This document shows positions 14,528-22,668 of a stretch of 34,230 nucleotides of DNA, one piece after another. Source of the DNA: an uncultured Alphaproteobacteria bacterium (GTDB lineage Bacteria > Pseudomonadota > Alphaproteobacteria > Caulobacterales > Hyphomonadaceae); NCBI GenBank assembly GCA_903842595.1, contig CAIMMO010000067.1:1-34230 (forward strand). Direction: 5' to 3'. A program made the translations under genes and the position numbers. Position 1 is the stretch's first letter, and each line of letters begins with the position of its first letter. The notes beneath the pieces were generated by a model, which ran no database searches, had not been told where the DNA came from, and saw nothing but the letters and a program-made list of their open reading frames with translations.

Positions 14528-15393
14528 GAGGCGCTCCCGGATTTGCCACCGGTCTGGATCGGTTCGCCATCGTCACGCGTCATCACGGTGTAGAAAACCC
14601 AGCTGAGCAACAGGATGATCAGGAAGTAGATGATCGACATGGCCGCCCTCTGGCCAAGCTCGACCGTCTGGCTGAGTTCGGTGGAGAGGAAGACCGGATC
14701 GCCGCCGGCAATGACGGCGAAGGGCTCCGTGAAGATCATGAATGAGTCCATGAAGCGCAGCAGCACCGCGATGGTGAGCACGCGGGCCATGCGCGGCAGC
14801 TGGACATGCAGGAAGACCTGCCAGCCGGACGCGCCGTCGATACGGGCGGCCTGGTAGTAGGCGTTGGGGATCGAAACGAGCCCTGCGTAAGCCAGCAGGG
14901 CGACGAGGCTGGTCCAGTGCCAGACATCCATGATGATCAGCGTGAACCAGGCGTCCAGCGGATCGCCTTCATAATTGTATCCGAAGTCGCGCAGCATCAC
15001 GCCCATAAGGCCGATGTCGACGCGGCCGAACATCTGCCAGATCATGCCGACGACATACCATGGAATCAGCAGCGGCAGCGACATCAGCACGAGGCAGGTG
15101 GGCACGCCCCACCCTTTGCGCGGCATGTTCAGCGCGATGAGGACGCCGAGCGGGATCTGGATGGCGAGGATGATGCCGGAGAAGACGAGGTTGCGCCAAA
15201 GCGCGTTCCAGAATTTCTCCGCGTGCAGCACTTCGCGGTACCAGAGGTCTCCGACCCAGTGGAATTGTGCGTTGGTGGCGACGTACTGCACCGAGTAGTT
15301 CACCACCGTCATCAGCGGGATGATCGCGGTAAACGCCACGAGCAGGAGCACGGGGGCGACGAGGAACCAGGCTTTCTGGCTGACGGGCTTCAT
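14524..15393 (-). CDS. glpP: Glycerol ABC transporter permease (MalF type, GlpP-like)
   Basis: A 289-aa inner-membrane permease with six predicted transmembrane segments and an EAA loop: YYQAARIDGASGWQVFLHVQLPRM. Segments such as LMSLPLLIPWYVVGMIWQMFGR and MDVWHWTSLVALLAYAGL are as expected of the glycerol-transporter permease group. It is the partner of GlpQ. The gene overlaps both neighbours: its ATG overlaps the glpT stop, and its stop overlaps the glpQ ATG, each by four bases, so tight stoichiometry is expected. Confidence 0.88.
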   Translation of the reverse strand: MKPVSQKAWFLVAPVLLLVAFTAIIPLMTVVNYSVQYVATNAQFHWVGDLWYREVLHAEKFWNALWRNLVFSGIILAIQIPLGVLIALNMPRKGWGVPTCLVLMSLPLLIPWYVVGMIWQMFGRVDIGLMGVMLRDFGYNYEGDPLDAWFTLIIMDVWHWTSLVALLAYAGLVSIPNAYYQAARIDGASGWQVFLHVQLPRMARVLTIAVLLRFMDSFMIFTEPFAVIAGGDPVFLSTELSQTVELGQRAAMSIIYFLIILLLSWVFYTVMTRDDGEPIQTGGKSGSAS

Positions 15394-16469
15394 TGGGCGG
15401 CTCCGCCAAGATCGACGCGCCAGCTGTCGGCATAGAGATGGACGCCCGCGGGATCGAAACTGATGTGTGGGGCGGCGGGGGCGGCCTCGCCTTCCCGCAG
15501 CATGGCGGCGACAGGCATGCCCAGCATGTCGAGGTGGGCGACCCGGTAGCGACCGGCGTCTTCCATACGGACGATGGTGGCGGGAATGCCGGTCGCGGAG
15601 AGACGGACGAATTCGGGGCGGACGCCGAGCTGCAGCTTCTGTGATGCATCGAGACGCGGGGCGGAAGCGAGCGGGACGCTGTGCTCGCCGAGGCGGACGG
15701 TGGCGCCGTCGACGCTGGCGGGCATGATGTTCATGCCGGGCGAGCCGATGAAGTGGCCGACGAAGGTGTGCTGGGGGCGATCGAAGAGATCAGCGGGTGA
15801 GCCGACCTGCACGATCTCGCCATCGTACATCACCACAACCTTGTCGGCGAAGGTGAGCGCTTCGGTCTGGTCGTGAGTGACGTAGACCATGGTGGTGCGC
15901 GTGCGGCGGTGCACGTCGCGCAGGCTGGCGCGCAGCTCCCACTTCACCTGCGGATCAACGACGGTGAGCGGCTCGTCGAACAGGATGGCGTTGACGTCGG
16001 AGCGGACGAGACCGCGGCCGAGGGAGATCTTCTGCTTCTCGTCCGCGGTCAGGCCGCGGGCGCGGCGGTCTGCGAGCGCGGTGAGGCTGACGAGATCGAG
16101 CACGTCGTTGACGCGGCGGGCGATGTCGTCAGGCTTCATCCGGCGGTTGCGGAGGGGGAAAGCGAGGTTTTCGCGGACCGTCATGGAGTCGTAGACGACG
16201 GGGAACTGGAAGACCTGGGCAATGTTGCGCTTCTCGGTGGGGCGCGCTGTGACGTCGTCGCCGTTGAACAGGACGCGGCCTTCGGTTGGCGCGACGAGAC
16301 CGGAGATGATGTTGAGCAGGGAGGTCTTGCCGCAGCCCGATGGTCCAAGCAGCGCGTAGGCGCCGCCATCATCGAAGGACTGGTCGACGCGCTTCAATGC
16401 ATAGTCGGCGTCTGACTTCGGATCGGGCGCGTAGGCGTGACGGATGTTCTGCAGGTCAATGCGGGCCAT
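15390..16469 (-). CDS. glpT: Glycerol ABC transporter ATPase, degenerate signature (GlpT-like)
   Basis: A 359-aa ABC ATPase of the MalK/UgpC group with a C-terminal TOBE-type domain (about 235-350). Walker A is canonical (GPSGCGKT, 42-49), Walker B is ILFDEP (about 162-167) and the H-loop has His199 in VYVTHDQ. The ABC signature, normally LSGGQQQR, is replaced by LTADEKQKISLGRG at about 140-153. This is a feature I recall from GlpT of the rhizobial glycerol transporter, so it is a family trait rather than decay. In the expected heterodimer its Walker/His set would face the intact signature of GlpS. It follows glpS by three bases and overlaps glpP. Confidence 0.87.
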   Translation of the reverse strand: MARIDLQNIRHAYAPDPKSDADYALKRVDQSFDDGGAYALLGPSGCGKTSLLNIISGLVAPTEGRVLFNGDDVTARPTEKRNIAQVFQFPVVYDSMTVRENLAFPLRNRRMKPDDIARRVNDVLDLVSLTALADRRARGLTADEKQKISLGRGLVRSDVNAILFDEPLTVVDPQVKWELRASLRDVHRRTRTTMVYVTHDQTEALTFADKVVVMYDGEIVQVGSPADLFDRPQHTFVGHFIGSPGMNIMPASVDGATVRLGEHSVPLASAPRLDASQKLQLGVRPEFVRLSATGIPATIVRMEDAGRYRVAHLDMLGMPVAAMLREGEAAPAAPHISFDPAGVHLYADSWRVDLGGAAQ

Positions 16470-16472
16470 GGC

Positions 16473-17504
16473 TCAGGCTGCCCTTGCGGTGAGCGCGAGC
16501 GCGCGGCCAGCTGAGTCAAAACTCATCACGTCGCCGGATTCGACATGCACGGTGAGCGCCGAGCCGATCTCGAAGGCGTGGACGCCGTGGGTCAGCATCA
16601 CCCAGCGTGCGTCGCCGACGCGGAGGTGGACGAAGGTTTCGGAGCCATTGGTCTCCATGGAGAGGACCGTCGCAGAGTAAGCGTCGGCCTCCCCCGACTT
16701 TGGCGACAGACGGACATGGTGGGGACGCACGGCGAGCATTGCAGCGCCGGGGAAGCCGGCCGGTCGTGCGGCTGCGGCGACAGGAAAGACGTTCAGCGGC
16801 GGGTCGGAATAGGTCTCGGCGGTGATGAGATCGGCTGGCGCGCGATAGACCTGGTGGCTGGGGCCGAATTGCGTGACGCGGCCCTCGCTCATGGTCGCGG
16901 TCATGCCGCCGAGCAGGAGGGCTTCGAGGGGTTCGGTGGTGGCGTAGACAACGACAGCACCGGAATCGGCGAAAAGTCTTGGAAGCTCGGCGCGCAGTTC
17001 CTCGCGCAGCTTGTAGTCGAGGTTGGCGAGCGGCTCATCGAGCAGGACGAGGCCGGCTTTCTTTACGATGGCGCGGGCCATGGCGACGCGCTGCTGCTGG
17101 CCGCCGGAGAGTTCGAGCGGCTTGCGGTCGAGATAGGGCGTCAGGCGGAGCAGTTCGGCGACGCGTTGCACGTCGCGTTCGATTTCGGCGGCGGGCGTAC
17201 GTTTGACCTTCAGTGGCGAGGCGATGTTCTCGCGCACGGTCCAGCCGGGGTAGTTGATGAATTGCTGGTAGACCATCGCGACGTTGCGCCTGGCGACCGG
17301 CGTGCCGGTGACATTGACGCCGTTGAACCAGATCTCGCCGCCGCCGGGCCGATCGAGGCCAGCCATGGCGCGCATCAGGCTGGTCTTGCCTGCGCGCGCG
17401 GGGCCGAGCAGCACGTTCATCACGCCGCTCTCGATCCGCATTGAAATTCCAGCGAGATGGTCGACGCCATTGATGCGGCGCGACACCTCCTTCAGTTCGA
17501 GCAT
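16473..17504 (-). CDS. glpS: Glycerol ABC transporter ATPase, no H-loop histidine (GlpS-like)
   Basis: A 343-aa ABC ATPase that heads the glpSTPQ unit. Walker A is GPARAGKT (34-41), the Q-loop lies in [10 protein letters not shown], the signature LSGGQQQR (132-139) is intact, and Walker B is LVLLDEP (152-158). The H-loop histidine is missing: the segment reads [16 protein letters not shown] with Thr190 where VYVTHDQ would place His. A regulatory TOBE-like C-terminal domain follows (about 240-340). The start [10 protein letters not shown] at 17504 matches the usual N-terminus of the family; no strong ribosome site precedes it and an ATG at 17540 is in frame. The promoter should lie in the 432-base gap shared with the divergent TonB receptor. 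Confidence 0.87.
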   Translation of the reverse strand: MLELKEVSRRINGVDHLAGISMRIESGVMNVLLGPARAGKTSLMRAMAGLDRPGGGEIWFNGVNVTGTPVARRNVAMVYQQFINYPGWTVRENIASPLKVKRTPAAEIERDVQRVAELLRLTPYLDRKPLELSGGQQQRVAMARAIVKKAGLVLLDEPLANLDYKLREELRAELPRLFADSGAVVVYATTEPLEALLLGGMTATMSEGRVTQFGPSHQVYRAPADLITAETYSDPPLNVFPVAAAARPAGFPGAAMLAVRPHHVRLSPKSGEADAYSATVLSMETNGSETFVHLRVGDARWVMLTHGVHAFEIGSALTVHVESGDVMSFDSAGRALALTARAA

Positions 17505-17578
17505 GCCCGCCGACCCATTACTACGATCATCGCCGCACATAAGTCCGCGATTGCCGCGATCGTCAAACATCAAACGCA

Positions 17579-17590
17579 AGAACGCGTTCT
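17579..17590. promoter_or_regulatory. Palindrome AGAACGCGTTCT
   Basis: A perfect 12-base palindrome located 75 bases before the glpS start. It has the size and placement of an operator for a dimeric repressor. The regulator is unknown, and no regulator gene is present nearby. Confidence 0.4.
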
Positions 17591-17746
17591 GCTGCACCGC
17601 AGCACGCCTCAGGCATGGTGAGCGACACGGATGACAGGGTGTCGACCGCTTCTGCTTCGCTTGATTGCCATCGATTGCGACATTCGCGCCACGCAAGAGT
17701 CGTCCGTCGCTACATGCCGCAAACACGATACGCACAAATGCGTTCA

Positions 17747-17761
17747 TGACGTAACGTCATG
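17747..17761. promoter_or_regulatory. Palindrome ATGACGT-A-ACGTCAT
   Basis: A perfect 7-1-7 palindrome in the middle of the divergent region, 176 bases before the receptor start and 243 before glpS. Chance occurrence of such a long perfect dyad is low, so it is a good operator candidate. I cannot name the regulator. Confidence 0.5.
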
Positions 17762-17936
17762 GGCCTGGCGCAATCAGCATCCGCGACTTGATCCGGATCG
17801 CGCAAAAGCCCGAGCGACGCGCAGCGGCATGAGAAATTCAGATCGACGGCAGGCCGGTCGGTTGACCTCACGTCGCAATACAGTCAACAGTCAACTCAAG
17901 AGTCGCCAACAGACTCAGCACGGGGAGGTTATTGCT

Positions 17937-20900
17937 ATGAAGTTCACGCTCCGCGGCGCGTCCAGCGCTGCGCTTTTGCTTGGTTTGGCCGGCTCGTTTC
18001 CGGCCTGGGCACAGGACACGGTTTCAGGACCACAGCCGCCGGCTGAGGCCAGCGACGATAGCGACCGCGTCGTCGTTACGGGCTCGCTGATTGCCGGCAC
18101 GCCGGAAGACGCTGCGCTTCCGGTCGAAGTCTTCACCCAGGAGGACCTTGAAGAGCAAGGCTCACCGACGGCGCTCGAGTTCGCTAAGAACCTGACGATC
18201 TCGGGGTTCACGCAAGGCGAAGCGAACTTCCAGGGCGGATCAGCCCCGGGCGCAGTCAGCTTCAACCTTCGCGGCATCGGCGCCGAGAAGTCACTGACCC
18301 TGCTCAACGGCAAGCGTGTTTCACAGAACGTCTCGTTCATTCCTGGCGTCGCCCTCGCCCGCACGGAACTGCTCAAGGACGGCGCGGCGGTGACCTACGG
18401 CGCCGACGCCGTAGGCGGGGTCATCAACTTCATCACGCGCACGGACTTTGTAGGCCTCGAAGCAAACGCAAGCTACAAGTATGTCGATGGGTCGGACGGC
18501 GACTACACGGCCAGCCTGCTTGGCGGTGTCGGCGAAGGTGACGTCAACTTCCTGTGGTCGGTCGAGTACGAGCATCGCTCGGCCCTGACCCCTGACAAGC
18601 GCGACTGGGCGGTCACGCCCTACTCAAGGAACATTGCTCCGTGGTCTGCGCTTTCCAACATCGGTGTATATACACCGCGCGGCCCGCTTCCCACCGCTAT
18701 CACGCCGACCGGTCCGGGTGGTCAGTTCACGACCGCCGACGAATTTGGCGCGGCTCTGGGCGCAGGCATCTATGATAACAACCTGACCGTCGGCTCTCGC
18801 CTGGCGAACTGCGAAGCCATCGGCGGCGCCTGGTCGACGCCCACGTCCCCCAATGCCGGCTTCTGCCGGTTCGGCTACTTCCCTTTCTACAACCTTGTTG
18901 AAGACCAGGATATCTACCGCGCCTACGGTCAAGTTAACGCTGCGGTCAACGATGACATGGATTTCCACCTGGACGTGGCCTATGGTCAGGTCCGGTCAGC
19001 AACCCATGTATCTCCGTCGCTGCCGACCTCGCGCGGCCCCGCGCAGGCTCAGACGGGCGCTGAACTCTTTATTCCGCGCACCAACCCCTACGTGAACCAG
19101 TTCCTTGCTGATACGGGCTCAACTTTGGCGCCCACTGCCTCGGGCTTCACGATCGCTGGCGCCGCAAGCTCGCTTTACCGAACCTTCGCCTTCCAGGGCA
19201 CGAGCGCCTATGGGGATGACACGGCCCTCAACGAGTATGACTATCAGGGTTTCCGCGTATCAGGCGGACTCACAGGCCGTCTGGGCGACTGGGCGGGCAT
19301 GGCGAGCAATGTCAACTACGACGCGAGCGTGACCTACAACCAGACCATCACGCGCACTACCGCTCCTGACATGCTCGGTCATCGCATTCAGCAGGCCCTG
19401 AATGGCTTCGGCGGCCCGAACTGCAGTGCACCTGACCTGGATGCCGGCCGCCTGGGCACGCAGAACCCGGCAGCAGCCGGACTGAATGGTTGCCTCTGGC
19501 TCAACCCGTTCATGACGTCGTTCCAGAACAACCCGGCGCTGGGCCTTCTCAACCCGCAGAGCGGTTCTAACCGAAATCTCGCGACACCCGCGGGTGTCTC
19601 AAGCTGGGAAAACTCGCAGGTCCTCCAGCGCTGGCTCTACGATGATCGCGAAAACGAAACCGTCGCAACGGGCCTCACTCTGGACCTCATCTTCAGCGGT
19701 GAAACGGGCGTTGACCTGCCGGGCGGCGCGCTTGCCTGGGCCGTCGGTCTGCAGGGACGCCAACTCGAGAACCGGCAGACGGTCCCGAGTGCTTTTCATA
19801 ACGGATCCACCCCTTGCCAGTGGCCGGGCCAGGACCCGATCCAGGCGGGCCGCCCGGGTTATACGGGTTGCGAACAATCAGGACCGTTTGTCTTCTTCGC
19901 TCCAGAAACCCCGGAGCGCGCTGACCAGCAGCAAACGGCGTTCTTCGGCGAACTCCAGATCCCGGTTCTGGACAACCTGAACTTGTCGGCTGCGGTTCGT
20001 AACGAAGAGTTCTCAGGCGGCATCGGCGACACAGTCTACAAGGTGTCGGGCAAGTGGGACGTCTGGGGTCCGCTGTCTGTCCGCGGCTCCTATGGCACGA
20101 ACTATCTCGCGCCGCCGATCGGTCTGCAGGCCGGTGAAGTCACCAACGGCGTCACCAACTATGCGCTCGCTGGAAGCCAGTGGCTCCCGTCAGTCACTGT
20201 GACGGATGCCCAGATCGGGCCTGCAACAGCAACGTCGTGGAATGCAGGCGTAATCTGGCAGAGCGAAGGCTTTGCCGCGGACCACGATCTCAGCATCATC
20301 ATCGATTACTTCAACATCGAGACGAGTAACGAGTTCCGGTCGCTGGCAACGACCAACCAGATCCTGAACGCTGTCTACAGCACGACGGACGCATTCAACG
20401 CCTGCAACCACCCGCTGGCAGGCCGCGTCCGCTATCAGGACACGCCAGCCACCCCGGGCGGCGTCTGCAACCCGTTGAGCCCACCGACGACCACGCCTGC
20501 GGCAACGGCGACCCTGACCACATCGCTCGCCGGCGTAACGACTGTGTTCGGCAACGGTCCGGGCGTTCTCACGGACGGTATCGACTACCAGGTCAATTAC
20601 AGCATGCCGATCGGCCCGGGTGATTTCTCGATTGGCGCGACGGCGACGCAGGTGCTCAAACTGCGCGACACGGCCGCTCTTCTGGACGGGTTTACCGTCG
20701 AAGGCGCCTCGAACCGCCTTGGCGAACTCAACCTGCTTGGCGCTGCTCGCGCTGCGCCGGAATGGTCCGTCAACGCGTTCACGACTTATCGCTTCGACGA
20801 ACACGTATTCCGTCTGCAGGCTGACTGGCGCTCGAAGGTCGTCGACGACCGTCCGGGCAACCAGTTCGGCGAGAACGGCGAAGATCCAGTCTACATCGAC

Positions 20901-21065
20901 CTGATCTACCTCTTCAACGTGACGGAAAACCTCCGCTTCACGGCTGCGGTCGAGAACATCTTTGACCGCGACCCGGCGAAGTACGAGATCGAATATGGGT
21001 ATGACGCTCGCCTTGGCAGCGCTCTTGGCCGTACGATCGAAGTCAGTTTGAAGGCGGATTTCTAG
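17937..21065 (+). CDS. Large TonB-dependent receptor
   Basis: A 1042-aa outer-membrane receptor with a signal peptide (about 1-25, AWAQ). The mature N-terminus carries DRVVVTGSLIAGTP, then a plug domain with FNLRGIGAEKSLTLLNGKRV and RTELLKDGAAVTYGADAVGGVINFITR. The remainder is a long barrel rich in Asn/Gly/Thr loops, ending EVSLKADF with a terminal Phe. Receptors of about 1000 aa with this plug are abundant in Caulobacterales and sphingomonads and usually import organic nutrients rather than iron. The ATG at 17937 is chosen because of GGGGAGG eight bases upstream and the signal peptide. It is divergent from glpS, so co-regulation with the glycerol transporter is possible. A strong terminator follows. 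Several Cys pairs in the predicted extracellular loops suggest disulfides. Confidence 0.9.
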   Translation: MKFTLRGASSAALLLGLAGSFPAWAQDTVSGPQPPAEASDDSDRVVVTGSLIAGTPEDAALPVEVFTQEDLEEQGSPTALEFAKNLTISGFTQGEANFQGGSAPGAVSFNLRGIGAEKSLTLLNGKRVSQNVSFIPGVALARTELLKDGAAVTYGADAVGGVINFITRTDFVGLEANASYKYVDGSDGDYTASLLGGVGEGDVNFLWSVEYEHRSALTPDKRDWAVTPYSRNIAPWSALSNIGVYTPRGPLPTAITPTGPGGQFTTADEFGAALGAGIYDNNLTVGSRLANCEAIGGAWSTPTSPNAGFCRFGYFPFYNLVEDQDIYRAYGQVNAAVNDDMDFHLDVAYGQVRSATHVSPSLPTSRGPAQAQTGAELFIPRTNPYVNQFLADTGSTLAPTASGFTIAGAASSLYRTFAFQGTSAYGDDTALNEYDYQGFRVSGGLTGRLGDWAGMASNVNYDASVTYNQTITRTTAPDMLGHRIQQALNGFGGPNCSAPDLDAGRLGTQNPAAAGLNGCLWLNPFMTSFQNNPALGLLNPQSGSNRNLATPAGVSSWENSQVLQRWLYDDRENETVATGLTLDLIFSGETGVDLPGGALAWAVGLQGRQLENRQTVPSAFHNGSTPCQWPGQDPIQAGRPGYTGCEQSGPFVFFAPETPERADQQQTAFFGELQIPVLDNLNLSAAVRNEEFSGGIGDTVYKVSGKWDVWGPLSVRGSYGTNYLAPPIGLQAGEVTNGVTNYALAGSQWLPSVTVTDAQIGPATATSWNAGVIWQSEGFAADHDLSIIIDYFNIETSNEFRSLATTNQILNAVYSTTDAFNACNHPLAGRVRYQDTPATPGGVCNPLSPPTTTPAATATLTTSLAGVTTVFGNGPGVLTDGIDYQVNYSMPIGPGDFSIGATATQVLKLRDTAALLDGFTVEGASNRLGELNLLGAARAAPEWSVNAFTTYRFDEHVFRLQADWRSKVVDDRPGNQFGENGEDPVYIDLIYLFNVTENLRFTAAVENIFDRDPAKYEIEYGYDARLGSALGRTIEVSLKADF

Positions 21066-21092
21066 TCTCAATTCCTTGCAGATTTAACTGGG

Positions 21093-21117
21093 ACAGGCGG
21101 CTTCGGCCGCCTGTTTT
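21093..21117 (+). terminator. Intrinsic terminator of the large TonB receptor
   Basis: ACAGGCGG and CCGCCTGT form a perfect eight-base-pair stem around CTTCGG, followed by TTTTCGTTT. It lies 27 bases after the receptor stop codon. Confidence 0.9.
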
Positions 21118-21271
21118 CGTTTCTGGGCGGCCCAGGGCAGCTAATCGCCTCTCTGCAGGCTCAAGCTGCAACACAAGGCGGTGTGCGGCGGCCAGACCCG
21201 TTTGACGCTGTCAGGGGCTTGACCGATATTGCGGCAGCCCAATGTATCAGAGGCAAGAGGAGCGCTCCCCC

Positions 21272-22129
21272 ATGCTCAACCGGATTCTGACGACCACAGC
21301 CATTGCCGCTCTGGCCGCGTCGCTGGCCGCCTGCTCAGGCGGCGAGACGGCTTCCACGGATACTCCGGCGCAGACCGCGGCCGCGATCGACGCGCCGATC
21401 GCGACGACCTCCGCCGAACCAACGTCGGCCCCGGCGCCTGCTGCTGGCACAGTTGATTCCGCTGCGATGGACCACGCCGGGATGGATCATTCGGCCATGG
21501 ACATGTCGGCGGACGCCAAGCCGGCCCCAGCGCCCGTCGCAATGGAAGAGGAGCAGCAATCGGCGACCGCGCACGCGCCGGGCATCACCAACCACACGCT
21601 GCCGATCGCCAGGATCGCCAACTTCAAGCTCAAGGATCAGAGCGGGAAGGCCTACGAGCTCTACAAGATGACGGACGCCAAGGCGATCGTACTGACCATG
21701 CACACCAAGGGCTGCCCCATCGGCCAGCAGCTGACGCCTGACTTCAAGGAACTGCAGGCGAAGTATGAGGCGAAGGGCGTGAAATTCCTCATGCTGAACT
21801 CGAACCTCTACGACACGCCAGCGGCAATCGCGGAAGAGATGAAGAGCTTCGGGTCGACCATCCCGGTTCTGAAAGACGCCGACCAGAAGGTGGGCGAGCC
21901 TCTTGGCGTCGAGCGCGCGACTGAAACGCTGGTGATCCAGCCAGGCACCTGGAAGGTGCTCTACCAGGGGCCGATCAATGATCGCGTCACCTATGGCCGC
22001 GCCCGCGCCAAAGCGGATCAACAGTATGTCGGCAGCGTGGTGGACGCGATGCTGGCCGGTAAACCGGTGACGCCGTCCTTCGTGGCGCCCGAGGGCTGCA
22101 TTCTGGTGTTCGACAACCGCAAGGGCTGA
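21272..22129 (+). CDS. Redoxin-domain lipoprotein with Met/His-rich segment
   Basis: A 285-aa protein with a lipoprotein signal (LAAC, Cys21). It continues with a low-complexity Ala/Pro/Thr linker (about 22-100) that contains a Met/His-rich stretch, MDHAGMDHSAMDMS (66-79). Residues about 105-285 are a thioredoxin-fold redoxin domain: IARIANFKLKDQSGKAYEL, then the active-site-like HTKGCPI (Cys148), KGVKFLMLNSNL, and LVIQPGTWKVLYQGPINDR. There is one Cys at the active site rather than CxxC, as in peroxiredoxin-like proteins. The Met/His motif resembles copper-binding motifs of CopA/CopB/PcoA-type proteins. The start at 21272 is supported by AGAGGAG about 10 bases upstream. A role in thiol or copper chemistry at the cell envelope is an inference. 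Confidence 0.8.
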   Translation: MLNRILTTTAIAALAASLAACSGGETASTDTPAQTAAAIDAPIATTSAEPTSAPAPAAGTVDSAAMDHAGMDHSAMDMSADAKPAPAPVAMEEEQQSATAHAPGITNHTLPIARIANFKLKDQSGKAYELYKMTDAKAIVLTMHTKGCPIGQQLTPDFKELQAKYEAKGVKFLMLNSNLYDTPAAIAEEMKSFGSTIPVLKDADQKVGEPLGVERATETLVIQPGTWKVLYQGPINDRVTYGRARAKADQQYVGSVVDAMLAGKPVTPSFVAPEGCILVFDNRKG

Positions 22130-22668
22130 TGGCCCGCGCACAAGAGCGGGCTGTCCCGGAACTGTGGCGCAGCTCAGCTGCGGCTCGCATGCTGACATGG
22201 GCAGCGGCGATCCCGCTGGCGCTTGCCATCGGACGCACCCGGATCAGGACCATCCTGCCGGCGGCGCGTACCAGGTCGTGCGCCCTCCGGGCCAGATACC
22301 TGCCGCAGCCGCTCCGGCGGCGACGTTTCTCAACCAGACGGGAGTCTCGGCTGGCGCGGTTCGGCTGCCGGCGCTGCTCGCACAACAGACGACCTTTTCA
22401 AGGCGATGCGCTCATGCGGCGCGTTAACGTCACAGGCCAAGCTGGAAACTTTAAGCTTCCGCAAGCATTGCGAGCAGTGTGATCGGCAGCGCTCCTGCCC
22501 GGGTTTCGCAATCGTTTTGTGGTTACCGGTCTGGCACGACTGGCGCTGCTTCAGGCGGGCCTGATGATGCGAGATCGATCGAATTTCACCGATCGCCTGA
22601 AGCGGGCCTTGACCCTGTTTCGCTAGGCTTTGCGCATCGCGAGGAGACCCTCGCAACCGCGGTGTGTG
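22130..22668. other. Region without a supported intact gene; possible frameshifted remnant
   Basis: Between the redoxin and hfsE genes there is no clear gene. In one plus frame (from about 22190) the sequence MLTWAAAIPLALAIG resembles a signal peptide. In the neighbouring frame from about 22240 the sequence HPDQDHPAGGAYQVVRPPGQ followed by a LNQTGVSAGAVRLPALLAQ run looks protein-like. A single frameshift would join them into a short exported protein. A ten-base inverted repeat (GCTTCAGGCG at 22548-22557, CGCCTGAAGC at 22594-22603) lies further on. Confidence 0.35.

Larger units (their letters stand above)
17505..17936. promoter_or_regulatory. Divergent control region between glpS and the large TonB receptor
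   Basis: This 432-base stretch has no gene. It carries two perfect palindromes: AGAACGCGTTCT at 17579-17590 (75 bases upstream of glpS) and ATGACGT-A-ACGTCAT at 17747-17761. A tandem AGTCAAC repeat is at 17882-17895. A strong GGGGAGG ribosome site (17922-17928) precedes the receptor. No convincing -35/-10 pair was found. Confidence 0.55.

Noticed and set aside
13434-14576. A 380-codon minus-strand frame overlapping glpQ
   Set aside because: It is rich in Arg/His/Pro with no membrane pattern. The glpQ frame has six membrane segments and the EAA loop.
22548-22603. Ten-base inverted repeat (GCTTCAGGCG/CGCCTGAAGC) as the ends of a small mobile element
   Set aside because: The arms are only 36 bases apart, there are no flanking target repeats and no other copy was noticed in the window.
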